Assembly (NCBI RefSeq): GCF_028680575.1
Contig: NZ_JAPCKI010000001.1
Coordinates: 1-64,000, forward strand
DNA length: 64,000 bases
Direction: 5' to 3'
DNA from: Acidovorax benzenivorans
Lineage (GTDB): Bacteria; Pseudomonadota; Gammaproteobacteria; Burkholderiales; Burkholderiaceae_C
The stretch's first letter is position 1; the number at the start of each line of letters is the position of its first letter. This document shows positions 30,326 to 38,522 of the stretch, in pieces. Below the pieces are notes generated by a model. That model was not told the origin of the DNA. It worked only from the letters and a program-made list of their open reading frames with translations, and ran no database searches. The translations under genes were made by a program, and so were the position numbers.

Positions 30326-31702
30326 ATGACGACTCCCTCGGCTTCCCCGCTTCACCCCCGCGTGGTCATCATTGGCTGCGGATTCGGCGGCCTTGAAGCC
30401 GCTCGGGCCCTGCGCGGCGCGGCGGTGGATGTGACCCTGGTGGACAAGACCAACCACCACCTCTTTCAGCCCCTGCTCTACCAGGTGGCCACGGCCGGGC
30501 TGTCGGCCCCGGCCATTGCGGCGCCCATCCGGCACCTGTTCCGGCAGCAGCGCAACGTGACCACCCTGTTGGGCGAGGTCACGCGCATTGACGTCGGCCA
30601 ACGCACCGTGCACCTGGCGGACGGCGCGACACTGCCATATGACCACCTCATCGTTGCCGCCGGTGCCACCCACAGCTACTTTAGCCGCGACGACTGGGCG
30701 GCCTACGCGCCCGGCCTCAAGACGCTGGAGGATGCCTTCGAGATCCGCCGCCGCATTCTGCTGGCGTTCGAGGCGGCCGAGAAGGAGCCCGACCCCGCAC
30801 GCCGCGCAGACTGGCTCAACTTTGTGGTCGTGGGCGCGGGCCCCACAGGCGTGGAGATGGCCGGCACACTGGCAGAGATTGCGCACCATACGCTGCCCGG
30901 CGAGTTCCGCCACATCGACCCCGCCAGCGCGAAGATCATCCTGCTCGAAGGCGGTGCACGCGTGCTGCAGGCCATGCCCGAGGCCCTGAGCCAGCGCGCC
31001 AAGGAGCAACTGGAAAAGCTGGGCGTGGACGTGCGCCTGAACGCCCGCGTCACCGCCATCGACAGCGATGGCCTGAAGGTCGAATCGCTTGCAAGCGCTA
31101 GTACATCAAGCGCAAACAGCTATCAAATAAATAGCAAATGCATTGTATGGGCCGCTGGCGTGGCAGCGTCACCTCTGGGCCGCCACCTGGCGGATGCCAC
31201 CGGTGCCAGCATCGACCGCGCGGGCCGCGTGGTGGTGGAGCCCGACCTGACGTTGCCCGGCCACCCCGAGATCAGCGTGATCGGCGACCTGGCGGCGGCC
31301 AAGAGCCACGTGGCGGGCCATGAGCCCACCCCCGTGCCCGGCGTGTCGCCCGGCGCCAAGCAGATGGGCCGCGCCACGGCGGCCAACATCCTGCGGCGCC
31401 TGGCGGGCCAGCCCACCCAGCCGTTTCGCTACCGCGACTACGGCAACCTGGCCACCATCGGCCGCAACTCTGCCGTGGTGGACCTCACCTCGCCCGCCGG
31501 GCCGGTGCGGTTCTCAGGCTACTTTGCGTGGCTGTTTTGGCTGTTTGCGCACGTGTACTTTTTGATCGGCTTTCGCAACCGGCTGGTGGTGCTGCTGGAC
31601 TGGGCCTGGGCATACTGGAGCTTTGCGCGCTATGCGCGGGTGGTGACGGGCATTGAACGCCATGAGACCGCGCCCCCGTCCCCGACACCGCCGGGCACCT
31701 GA
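30326..31702 (+). CDS. ndh: Type II NADH dehydrogenase (NDH-2)
   Basis: The 458-residue flavoprotein oxidises NADH and reduces quinone without pumping protons. Two dinucleotide-binding motifs are visible: GCGFGGLEAA (17-26) for FAD and GAGPTGVEMAG (170-180) for NADH. HHLFQPLLYQVATAGLS and the C-terminal hydrophobic WLFWLFAHVYFLIGF are typical. Residues of about 255-272 (ASASTSSANSYQINSK) do not fit the family and are encoded by repeat copy A5 inserted in frame before CIVWAAGVAASPL. The insertion is in a surface-like segment, so the enzyme may still work. Confidence 0.9.
   Translation: MTTPSASPLHPRVVIIGCGFGGLEAARALRGAAVDVTLVDKTNHHLFQPLLYQVATAGLSAPAIAAPIRHLFRQQRNVTTLLGEVTRIDVGQRTVHLADGATLPYDHLIVAAGATHSYFSRDDWAAYAPGLKTLEDAFEIRRRILLAFEAAEKEPDPARRADWLNFVVVGAGPTGVEMAGTLAEIAHHTLPGEFRHIDPASAKIILLEGGARVLQAMPEALSQRAKEQLEKLGVDVRLNARVTAIDSDGLKVESLASASTSSANSYQINSKCIVWAAGVAASPLGRHLADATGASIDRAGRVVVEPDLTLPGHPEISVIGDLAAAKSHVAGHEPTPVPGVSPGAKQMGRATAANILRRLAGQPTQPFRYRDYGNLATIGRNSAVVDLTSPAGPVRFSGYFAWLFWLFAHVYFLIGFRNRLVVLLDWAWAYWSFARYARVVTGIERHETAPPSPTPPGT
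31088..31141 (+). repeat. Family A repeat, copy 5, inside the ndh coding region
   Basis: It reads AAGCGCTAGTACATCAAGCG then AAACAGCTATCAAATAAATA and keeps the reading frame open. The core AGCGC-GTAC-AGCGCAAACAGCTATCAA matches the intergenic copy at 44706-44768. Confidence 0.8.
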
Positions 31703-31779
31703 CGGCCACGCGCGCCGAGTGGCGCAACGGCCAAAGCCAGCGCCTTGACTGCAGGCTCTCGCCACAAAGACCTGTTGCG

Positions 31780-32472
31780 TTACTGCCCCACCTGCTCCAC
31801 CCACGCCGCCAGCTCACTGGCCAGCTGGCCCGACGCCGCTGCCAGAGCGGCCACGCCGCCCGCCGCATCGGCCGAACGTGCGGGCTGCTGCACGATGAAC
31901 ACGCGCTGCCCGCGCAACGATTCGCCTGCCGGGGTCAACTCAACCACCGTGGCGCGAAGGCGCACTACGCCCGCGCTGTCGCTCGGGCTGGTGAACAGGT
32001 GGCTGAACTCCTCCAGCTCGGTGCGCAGCACCAAGGGCAACTTGTTGCCCTGGGCCGACTCGCGCGCCTGGGCGGCGCCGTCGTCGGCCTTGAGCACGGC
32101 GCGGCGCTGGCCCAGTTGTTCGCGCAGGCGCTGCTGCAGCAACTGTGCAGGCGGCTGGCTCCAGCGGGCCTGGCTGTAGGGGCGCAGCTGCTGGGCGTCG
32201 GCATAGGCCAGGCGGTAGAGCACGGCATTGCCCCCCTCGGGCAGGCCGGGTGCATCCATATCGGCCATCGCCAGCGGCGGCAGGGATGCACGGCGGTCGG
32301 TGGGCGCCGTAGCCAGCGGGCCGGGGCCAAAGTCATACAGCGCCGGGCGGGCCGGAGGCGCTGGCAAGGCAGAGCAGCCCGTGAGCACCAATGCCGCAGC
32401 CAAACCACAGCCCCACAGCAGGATAGCGCCCGATGTATATGCCTTGTTTGCTATGTCTTTAATAGTAATCAT
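31780..32472 (-). CDS. ABC-type transport auxiliary lipoprotein (PqiC/MlaABC-type)
   Basis: The 230-residue protein has a lipobox LVLTGC with the lipidated Cys33. After it, PALYDFGPGP, VLYRLAYADAQQLRPYSQARW and LRTELEEFSHLFTS match the PqiC-like auxiliary lipoproteins found with MCE/Mla transporters. The start is ATG at 32472 with AGGAG six bases upstream. The first 20 or so residues, before the hydrophobic stretch, are encoded by repeat copy A6. It is the last gene of the four-gene lipid-transport operon and probably sits on the inner leaflet of the outer membrane. Confidence 0.85.
   Translation of the reverse strand: MITIKDIANKAYTSGAILLWGCGLAAALVLTGCSALPAPPARPALYDFGPGPLATAPTDRRASLPPLAMADMDAPGLPEGGNAVLYRLAYADAQQLRPYSQARWSQPPAQLLQQRLREQLGQRRAVLKADDGAAQARESAQGNKLPLVLRTELEEFSHLFTSPSDSAGVVRLRATVVELTPAGESLRGQRVFIVQQPARSADAAGGVAALAAASGQLASELAAWVEQVGQ
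32414..32472 (+). repeat. Family A repeat, copy 6 (codes for a lipoprotein N-terminus)
   Basis: It reads GATAGCGCCCGATGTATATG then TTTGCTATGTCTTTAATAGT on the plus strand, parallel to copy A4. It covers the start codon and first 20 codons of the minus-strand lipoprotein gene. Confidence 0.7.
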
Positions 32473-32527
32473 GATCACTCCTCACAGAGGGCCTGCACCG
32501 CCGATGCGGCGCGGGAGGGGGTGCAGC

Positions 32528-33496
32528 TCACGGGGCGCTGCCAAACCCTGGCTCACCCGGCCCGGGCGGGATGCGCCCCGAGCCATAGATGAACAACTGC
32601 GGGTTGTCGCTGATGCCGCCCGCCGCGCGGCCCATCTGGCGGGCGGCGCGGGCCGTGTCGTCGGCAGCGCGGTTCACACGGGGCAAGGTCGCTGTGCTGA
32701 ACTGGTCCGCCGCACGCGCCAGGGACTGGGTGCCGGTGGTGATCTGGTCGATGGCGCCGCCCTCGGCGTTGAGCCGCTGGTTGGTCTTGCCCAGGTCCAC
32801 CGCCAGGGCCGACACACTGGCGCCCGCCTGCTGCAGCGACTGCAGCGTCTGGCGCGCATCGCTGGCCAGTGGAGGCAGCGCGGCCAGGGCCGGGTCCAGG
32901 CGCTGGGCCACGGTGGCATCGAGCCGCTGGGTCAGGGTGTTGACGCTGCCTGCGGCCTGGCCGATGTGGGTGAGCGCCTCGGTGAGCTTTTGCTGGTTGT
33001 TGTCGCCCAGCAGCTGGTTGATGCGGCGCGTGGCCTCTTCGACCTGGCCCAGGATGGCGGGCGCCTGCTCGGCCAGCTTGCCAAACGGCGAGGGCTTGAG
33101 CGGCAGGCGCGGCAGGCCGCTGGGGCCGGGAGGCAGCTCGGGGTAGGGTTGCTCGGCGTCATCCAGCAGCACATGGGCCAGACCCGTCACGCCCTGGTAG
33201 CCCAGCACCGCAAAGGTGGTAGGGCTGATGGGGGCCTGCTCGTTGACCGCAATGCGGATCAGCACGTTGCCCGTGACCTGCGGATCGAACCCAATGCGGG
33301 TGACCTTGCCCACGGCCACGCCCTTGTAGCGCACGGCAGCCTGGGGCTGCAGGCCACTCACGCCGTCGCGGGTGGAGAGTTCGTACTGCTCGTAGTTGGC
33401 GTTGTCGCGCGTGAGCCAGACGGCCAGGCCGGCCAGCATGGCGGCCACCACCAGCACAAAAAGGCCTGCGGCGAGGGCGTGGGATTTGTTTTCCAT
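32528..33496 (-). CDS. MCE-family lipid-binding subunit (MlaD-like)
   Basis: The 322-residue protein has one N-terminal membrane helix (about residues 8-28) and an MCE domain: VSGLQPQAAVRYKGVAVGKV and GYQGVTGLAHVLLDD. A long alpha-helical, heptad-like C-terminal region follows (about residues 145-290), longer than in E. coli MlaD, as in PqiB/YebT-like tails. It forms the periplasmic ring that carries lipids to or from the permease. Its start codon shares one base with the stop of the ATPase gene. Confidence 0.9.
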   Translation of the reverse strand: MENKSHALAAGLFVLVVAAMLAGLAVWLTRDNANYEQYELSTRDGVSGLQPQAAVRYKGVAVGKVTRIGFDPQVTGNVLIRIAVNEQAPISPTTFAVLGYQGVTGLAHVLLDDAEQPYPELPPGPSGLPRLPLKPSPFGKLAEQAPAILGQVEEATRRINQLLGDNNQQKLTEALTHIGQAAGSVNTLTQRLDATVAQRLDPALAALPPLASDARQTLQSLQQAGASVSALAVDLGKTNQRLNAEGGAIDQITTGTQSLARAADQFSTATLPRVNRAADDTARAARQMGRAAGGISDNPQLFIYGSGRIPPGPGEPGFGSAP

Positions 33497-34371
33497 CAGG
33501 GATGTTCCTTGTCGGGCGCAGGCGCGGCGGCAGTCTGCACCGGGGCTTGCTGCACAGGGGGCACGGGGGCCATGGCGCGTTGGCCACGTTCGCCCATGAA
33601 GAAGTGCTCGATGAACGGGTGCGAAAAGTGCGCCACCTCGTGCGGCGGACCGGTGACGATGACTTTCTTGTCCGCCAGCACGGCCACGCGGGTGCTGAGC
33701 GCAAACAGCGTATCCAGATCATGCGTGACCATGATCACCGTCAGGCCAAGCGCCGCGCGCAGCTCGCGCAGCAGCGCGCAGAAGTCGTCGGAGCTGCTCG
33801 GGTCCAGGCCCGCCGTGGGCTCATCGAGCAGCAGCAGCGGCGGGTCCATGATGAGTGCACGCGCCAGCGCCACGCGCTTGACCATGCCGCCTGACAGGTC
33901 GGCCGGCATGCGCGTGGCGTGTTCGGGCTGCAGGCCCACCATCTGCAGCTTGACCAGCGCGGCGTCGCGCACCAGCTCGGGCGGCAGCGTGCCCTGCTCG
34001 CGCAGCGCAAAGGCCACGTTGTCGAGCACATTGAAGGCCGAGAACAGCGCGCCGTGCTGGAACAACATGCCCACCCGGCTGGCCGCGCCCTCGCGCCCCA
34101 TCTCCGACGCGGGGCGGCCCAGCACCGTGACCTGCCCGCGCGTGGGCCGGGCCAGGCCCAGAATCTGGCGCAGCAGCACCGTCTTGCCCGTGCCCGAGCC
34201 CCCCACCAGCGACAGCATCTCGCCACGCTGCACGCTGAAGTTCAAGTCCTGGTGCACGGTGAAGGTTTCGTCGCCCTTACCAAACTGCGACCAGAGGCCT
34301 TGTACGTCCACGATGGGCGGCTCGCCCGGCGCGACGGCGATGTGCTCGGGCTTGGCGATGCGCTCAGTCAT
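33496..34371 (-). CDS. ABC transporter ATPase of the MCE/Mla system
   Basis: The 291-residue ATPase has Walker A GGSGTGKTVLL, the signature LSGGMVKRVALARA and Walker B LLLLDEPTAGLDP. The GGM variant of the signature is characteristic of MlaF-type ATPases of lipid transporters. A Pro/Ala-rich tail follows the core. It lies between the permease gene, from which it is separated by a family B repeat, and the MCE gene, with which it overlaps by one base. Confidence 0.92.
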   Translation of the reverse strand: MTERIAKPEHIAVAPGEPPIVDVQGLWSQFGKGDETFTVHQDLNFSVQRGEMLSLVGGSGTGKTVLLRQILGLARPTRGQVTVLGRPASEMGREGAASRVGMLFQHGALFSAFNVLDNVAFALREQGTLPPELVRDAALVKLQMVGLQPEHATRMPADLSGGMVKRVALARALIMDPPLLLLDEPTAGLDPSSSDDFCALLRELRAALGLTVIMVTHDLDTLFALSTRVAVLADKKVIVTGPPHEVAHFSHPFIEHFFMGERGQRAMAPVPPVQQAPVQTAAAPAPDKEHP

Positions 34372-34432
34372 GGCCGCGCTCCCCGTCCACTATCAATAGG
34401 CCCGAAGCGCACGATACCGGCACGTCCCCATG

Positions 34433-34522
34433 CCAGTGCCACCGTGGAGCTGGCTTTGCCAGGCCACGGGTGGCGTCCCCCCATCGGGGGGATGACGCGA
34501 AGCGGCTCAGGGGGGGCTTCCT
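34433..34522 (+). repeat. Family B palindromic repeat, copy 2
   Basis: The nested stem CCGTGG-AG-CTGGC-TTT-GCCAG-G-CCACGG is followed by a C-run/G-run hairpin and CGCGAAGCGGCTCAG. It ends two bases before the permease stop codon, inside the Mla-like operon. Confidence 0.8.
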
Positions 34523-34524
34523 GG

Positions 34525-35649
34525 TCATATTCCGATGTTCTTGAACGCTATGGCAAACAGCGCGTCCACGATGATCACCATGGTGATGGACGACACCACC
34601 GACGCCGTCGTGCCTTCGCCCAGGCTCTGGGTGTTGGGCTTGACGCGCAGGCCCCAGTGGCAACCGATCAGCGCAATGAACGCGCCAAACACCACCGACT
34701 TGGCCATGGCCAGGCCCAGGTTGCCCACCTTCACCGCCGCAGGCAGCGCCTGCACAAAATACGACGGCGAGATGTCCATGGAGATGTCGGCCGCCAGCAT
34801 GCCGCCAGCCAGTGCGGCCAGCGTGGTCCACACGCTGATGAGCGGCATCGCCAGCGCCAACGCCAGGGTGCGCGGCATCACCAGCCGGAACCCGTGCGGG
34901 ATGCCCATCACGCGCATGGCGTCCAGCTCCTCGGTCACGCGCATCACGCCGATCTGCGCGGTGATGGACGAGCCCGAGCGGCCCGCCACCAGGATGGCCG
35001 CCAGCATGGGCCCCAGCTCGCGGATCAACGAGATACCGAGGATGTTGACGATGAACGACTCGGCACCAAACTGCCGCAACTGCAGGCTCATCAGGTAGGC
35101 CAGCACCACACCGATGAGAAACCCCACCAGCGCCGTGATGGGCAGCGCCGTGGCGCCCATGCGGTACAGGTGACCCGACACATCACGCCACGGCCCCTTG
35201 CGCGGTGCGCGTGCCAGGCGCCCCAGGTCCAGCACCAACTGGCCCACCATCTCCAGCAGGTGGCGGGCGTGGTCCACGCCGTGCAGCACCAGCACGCCCA
35301 GGTGATCGATCTGCTCGCCCAGGCGCCAAGGCTCTGGCGGCGGTGCAACACAGGTGAACTGCGCCACCCGCGCCAGCATGGTGCGCTGGCTGTCGGTGCA
35401 GGCCAGTTGCGCGGGCCAGGCGTGCTGCCAGTGGTTCCACAGCAGTTGCGCCCCCACATGGTCCAGCCACTGCAGCTCCCGCAGGTCCCAGCCCAGTGCG
35501 GGGGCGGGTGGCGCACCACGCAGCTGGTCCGACACGGCCTCCCATTGCGCCGCGTTGCCCAGCTCGGCCGCGCCCCAGCGCCCACGCAGCTGCGCACACG
35601 GCCCTTGGGGCGTATCGGCGCGAACGATGTGGGGGGCGTGGTCGGTCAT
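34525..35649 (-). CDS. MlaE-family permease with N-terminal STAS-like domain
   Basis: The 374-residue protein is a fusion. Residues 1-120 resemble a STAS domain (LRGRWGAAELGNAAQWEAVS, WDLRELQWLDHVGAQLLWNH); the rest is an MlaE/YrbE permease with GATALPITALVGFLIGVVLA, SLIRELGPMLAAILVAGRSG and TEELDAMRVMGIPHGFRL. E. coli uses a separate STAS protein, MlaB, so the fusion may replace it. The start at 35649 (MTDHAPHIVR) is the first that gives the full STAS domain. It heads the operon permease-ATPase-MCE-lipoprotein. Confidence 0.88.
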   Translation of the reverse strand: MTDHAPHIVRADTPQGPCAQLRGRWGAAELGNAAQWEAVSDQLRGAPPAPALGWDLRELQWLDHVGAQLLWNHWQHAWPAQLACTDSQRTMLARVAQFTCVAPPPEPWRLGEQIDHLGVLVLHGVDHARHLLEMVGQLVLDLGRLARAPRKGPWRDVSGHLYRMGATALPITALVGFLIGVVLAYLMSLQLRQFGAESFIVNILGISLIRELGPMLAAILVAGRSGSSITAQIGVMRVTEELDAMRVMGIPHGFRLVMPRTLALALAMPLISVWTTLAALAGGMLAADISMDISPSYFVQALPAAVKVGNLGLAMAKSVVFGAFIALIGCHWGLRVKPNTQSLGEGTTASVVSSITMVIIVDALFAIAFKNIGI

Positions 35650-35799
35650 GGGTCTGGCCGCCAGGGCAGCCGCAGGGGTAGGGTCGTCAAGAAGCAGCAA
35701 GGAAGAGCGTGCATGGTAGCGGAGCAAACCTTGCACGCCCTGTCGAACATCAGTCTGCCAAGCACAGACAGGTCGCGATGGCGTGTAATTATTATCAAA

Positions 35800-35855
35800 T
35801 CGACGCCAAGCGCAATCAATACAAGCACCAGTAGCTACAAATAATGTAGCAATAG
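35800..35855 (+). repeat. Family A repeat, copy 7 (diverged)
   Basis: It contains AAGCGCAATCAATACAAGCA and AGTAGCTACAAATAATGTAGC, similar to copies A2 and A8. It lies in the 286-base gap between the divergent permease and GMC genes; I saw no clear promoter in that gap. Confidence 0.45.
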
Positions 35856-35935
35856 GCACACACCCTATCGACAGGGCCTGCCCCATCCGCACAATGGCCC
35901 TCCGTGTCCACCCTTGATCTGCACCGCCCCTCACC

Positions 35936-37627
35936 ATGAGCGATACCACGTTTGACACCATCATCATCGGCGGGGGCACAGCCGGTGCCCTGCTGAGCAA
36001 CCGCCTGAGCGCCGACGGCCGCCACCGCGTGCTCCTCATCGAGGCTGGCCGCAAGGACGACTACCACTGGATCCACATCCCTGTGGGCTACCTGTACTGC
36101 ATCGGCAACCCGCGCACCGACTGGCTCTACAACACCGAGCCCGACGCGGGCCTGAACGGCCGCACCCTGCGTTACCCGCGCGGCAAGACGCTGGGCGGCT
36201 GCAGCAGCATCAACGGCATGATCTACATGCGCGGCCAGGCGCGCGACTACGACCAGTGGGCCGATCTGACGGGCGACGCCAACTGGCGCTGGGACAACGC
36301 CCTGCCCTACTTTCGCCGCCACGAAGACCACTGGCGGCTGGACCAGCCCGGCGGTGTGAATGAAAATTTCAAACGCCTGCATGGCAACAAGGCCACCGGC
36401 AGCACGGGCGAGTGGCGGGTAGAAAAACAGCGCCTGCGCTGGGACGTGCTCGACGCCTTTGCCCAGGCCGCGCAGCAAGTCGGCATTCCGGCCACCGACG
36501 ACTTCAACAGTGGCAGCAACGAAGGCGTAGGCTACTTCGAGGTCAACCAGAAAAGCGGCTGGCGCTGGAATACCGCCAAGGCCTTTTTGCGCCCCACCTG
36601 CTACGGCCGACCCAACTTCGAGATGTGGACCAGCGCGCAGGCTACCAAGCTCCTCATCGAGACCCAGCCCGACGGCACCCAGCGCTGCACCGGCGTGGTG
36701 GTGTGGGACGGCCACGAGATGGTCACGGCCCGCGCGGCGGGCGAGGTGATTCTGAGCGCAGGCGCCGTCAACTCGCCGCAACTGCTGCAGCTGTCGGGCA
36801 TCGGCCCGGCCGCGCTGCTGCGCCAGCACGGCGTGGATGTGAAGGTGGACCTGCCGGGCGTGGGCGCCAACCTTCAAGACCATCTGCAGATCCGCGCGGT
36901 GTTCAAGGTGCAAGGGGTGCAGACGCTCAACACCATGGCCAACTCGCTGGTGGGCAAGGCCAAGATCGGGCTCGAATACGTGCTCAAGCGCAGCGGCCCC
37001 ATGAGCATGGCGCCCTCGCAGCTCGGCGCGTTCACCCGCAGCAGCGCCGACCAGCCCTACCCCAACATCGAATACCACGTGCAGCCCCTGTCGCTCGACG
37101 CGTTTGGCGAGCCGCTGCACAGCTTTCCGGCCTTCACCGCCAGCGTGTGCAACCTCAACCCCACCAGCCGGGGCACGGTCAACATCAAGAGCGCCGACTT
37201 CAAGGCCGCGCCCGCCATTGCGCCCAACTACCTCAGCACCCCCGAAGACCGCCAGGTGGCCGCCGACAGCCTGCGCGTCACACGCCGCATCGTGGCCCAG
37301 CCCGCGCTGGCCAAGTACCAGCCGCAGGAGTGGAAGCCCGGCGTGCAGTTTGAAAGCGACGAAGACCTGGCCCGCCTGGCGGGCGACATTGCCACCACCA
37401 TCTTCCACCCCGTGGGCACCACCAAGATGGGCCGTGACGGCGACCCGATGGCCGTGCTGGATGCCCAGTTGCGCGTGCGTGATGGGCGTGGCGGCGTGGT
37501 GGCAGGCCTGCGCGTGGTGGATGCGGGCGCCATGCCCACCATCACCAGCGGCAACACCAACTCGCCCACGCTGATGATTGCGGAGAAGGCGGCGGAGTGG
37601 ATCATCGCGGCGCGGGGTCAACGGTGA
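35936..37627 (+). CDS. GMC-family oxidoreductase (choline/alcohol dehydrogenase-like)
   Basis: The 563-residue flavoprotein starts with the FAD motif DTIIIGGGTAGALLSNRL and has the second GMC signature GEVILSAGAVNSPQLLQLSG. The catalytic pair is His in FHPVGTTKMG and Asn in SGNTNSPTLMIAEKAAE. GCSSINGMIYMRGQ is the GMC substrate-loop motif. Such enzymes oxidise alcohols to aldehydes; the substrate here (choline, long-chain alcohol or other) is not decided. It overlaps or abuts the small monooxygenase-like gene downstream. Confidence 0.92.
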   Translation: MSDTTFDTIIIGGGTAGALLSNRLSADGRHRVLLIEAGRKDDYHWIHIPVGYLYCIGNPRTDWLYNTEPDAGLNGRTLRYPRGKTLGGCSSINGMIYMRGQARDYDQWADLTGDANWRWDNALPYFRRHEDHWRLDQPGGVNENFKRLHGNKATGSTGEWRVEKQRLRWDVLDAFAQAAQQVGIPATDDFNSGSNEGVGYFEVNQKSGWRWNTAKAFLRPTCYGRPNFEMWTSAQATKLLIETQPDGTQRCTGVVVWDGHEMVTARAAGEVILSAGAVNSPQLLQLSGIGPAALLRQHGVDVKVDLPGVGANLQDHLQIRAVFKVQGVQTLNTMANSLVGKAKIGLEYVLKRSGPMSMAPSQLGAFTRSSADQPYPNIEYHVQPLSLDAFGEPLHSFPAFTASVCNLNPTSRGTVNIKSADFKAAPAIAPNYLSTPEDRQVAADSLRVTRRIVAQPALAKYQPQEWKPGVQFESDEDLARLAGDIATTIFHPVGTTKMGRDGDPMAVLDAQLRVRDGRGGVVAGLRVVDAGAMPTITSGNTNSPTLMIAEKAAEWIIAARGQR

Positions 37628-37641
37628 CTACCATCGCGCCG

Positions 37642-37992
37642 ATGTACTCCTCCACCTTCATTTTTGCGACCAAACAGTTCGACGACGCCTTCCACCGCCT
37701 GGACCAGGCCATTGCCACCGCCGCCCGCTCCATCGATGGCTACCTGGGGGAGGAATCGTGGGAAGACACGGGCAAGGGCCTGGTGTCCAACGTGTACTAC
37801 TGGCAGTCGCTGGAGGCGCTGCAAATGCTGATACAACACCCCGCGCATCTGCAGGCCAAGGCGGCGCAAGCGCAGTGGCTCAACGGCTATCAGGTGGTGA
37901 TTGCGCAGGTGCTGCGCACCTATGGCGACAACAAGCTGGCCGGGCTGCTGCCCACAGCCGCGCTGTTCACGCAGGGCACGGCGCCCCACTGA
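37642..37992 (+). CDS. Antibiotic-biosynthesis-monooxygenase-like small protein
   Basis: The 116-residue protein looks like a dimeric alpha+beta barrel protein: MYSSTFIFATKQFDDAFHRL then GYLGEESWEDTGKGLVSNVYY and the conserved tryptophans. Members range from haem-degrading to cofactor-free oxygenases, and many are uncharacterised. The start is uncertain: a GTG at 37624 overlaps the GMC stop (GTGA) and would add six residues. It is likely co-transcribed with the GMC gene. Confidence 0.7.
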   Translation: MYSSTFIFATKQFDDAFHRLDQAIATAARSIDGYLGEESWEDTGKGLVSNVYYWQSLEALQMLIQHPAHLQAKAAQAQWLNGYQVVIAQVLRTYGDNKLAGLLPTAALFTQGTAPH

Positions 37993-38028
37993 TCTCTCCC
38001 GCCCCCACCGCAGAGACCGCTGCCCAGT

Positions 38029-38358
38029 TCAGCGGATGCCACCCACGTAGCGCGGCACCTCGGGCGCGGGCTCAGGGGGCGGTGCGGGGCGCGAGCGCAC
38101 AGCTTGCGCAGCCACATCCAGCAGCGGACGGCGCAACGCGACAGGGGGCGCGGCGTGCAGGGCATGCTCCAGGCGGTCAGCCCATTCGGCCAGATCGGGG
38201 GCGTTGTCTTCCGTGGCGCGCTGGCGCGCAAACCGCACGATCTCCTGCGCATAGTCCGCATTGACCGCCATCCATTCGGTATCGGTCACCCGCCCCGTTT
38301 TTCGCCGCAACAGCACATGCAGGTGGGCGGCAATTGCCAGCTTGTCGGAATCGGACAT
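38029..38358 (-). CDS. Hypothetical small protein
   Basis: The 109-residue protein, MSDSDKLAIAAHLHVLLRRK at its start, has an alpha-helical N-terminal two-thirds with TDTEWMAVNADYAQEIVRFA and a Pro-rich tail. No signal peptide or membrane helix is seen. GGAG lies just upstream of the start. It converges with the monooxygenase-like gene and precedes a family B repeat. I do not recognise the family. Confidence 0.65.
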   Translation of the reverse strand: MSDSDKLAIAAHLHVLLRRKTGRVTDTEWMAVNADYAQEIVRFARQRATEDNAPDLAEWADRLEHALHAAPPVALRRPLLDVAAQAVRSRPAPPPEPAPEVPRYVGGIR

Positions 38359-38435
38359 GGTCGGCTCCTTAATGCAGTTGAGTCATCCGTTGGGCTGCGT
38401 GGCACCCGTCGACCGTGGCACGGGCCTGGCTCAGA

Positions 38436-38521
38436 CCAGTGCCACCGTGGAACTGGCTTCGCCAGGCCACGGGTGGCACCCCCTGCGGGGGAAGACGCGA
38501 AGCGGCTCAGGGGGGCTTCCA
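38436..38521 (+). repeat. Family B palindromic repeat, copy 3
   Basis: The nested stem CCGTGG-AA-CTGGC-TTC-GCCAG-G-CCACGG is followed by CCCC/GGGG and AAGCGGCTCAGGGGGGCTTC. It ends two bases before the stop codon of the ammonium transporter on the minus strand, as copy 2 does for the permease. Confidence 0.8.
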
Positions 38522-38522
38522 T

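Noticed and set aside
35816..37621. A minus-strand open frame of 601 codons antisense to the GMC oxidoreductase
   Set aside because: The GMC gene has all family motifs; the antisense frame has none. The same applies to 55255-57102 opposite the secretion ATPase.
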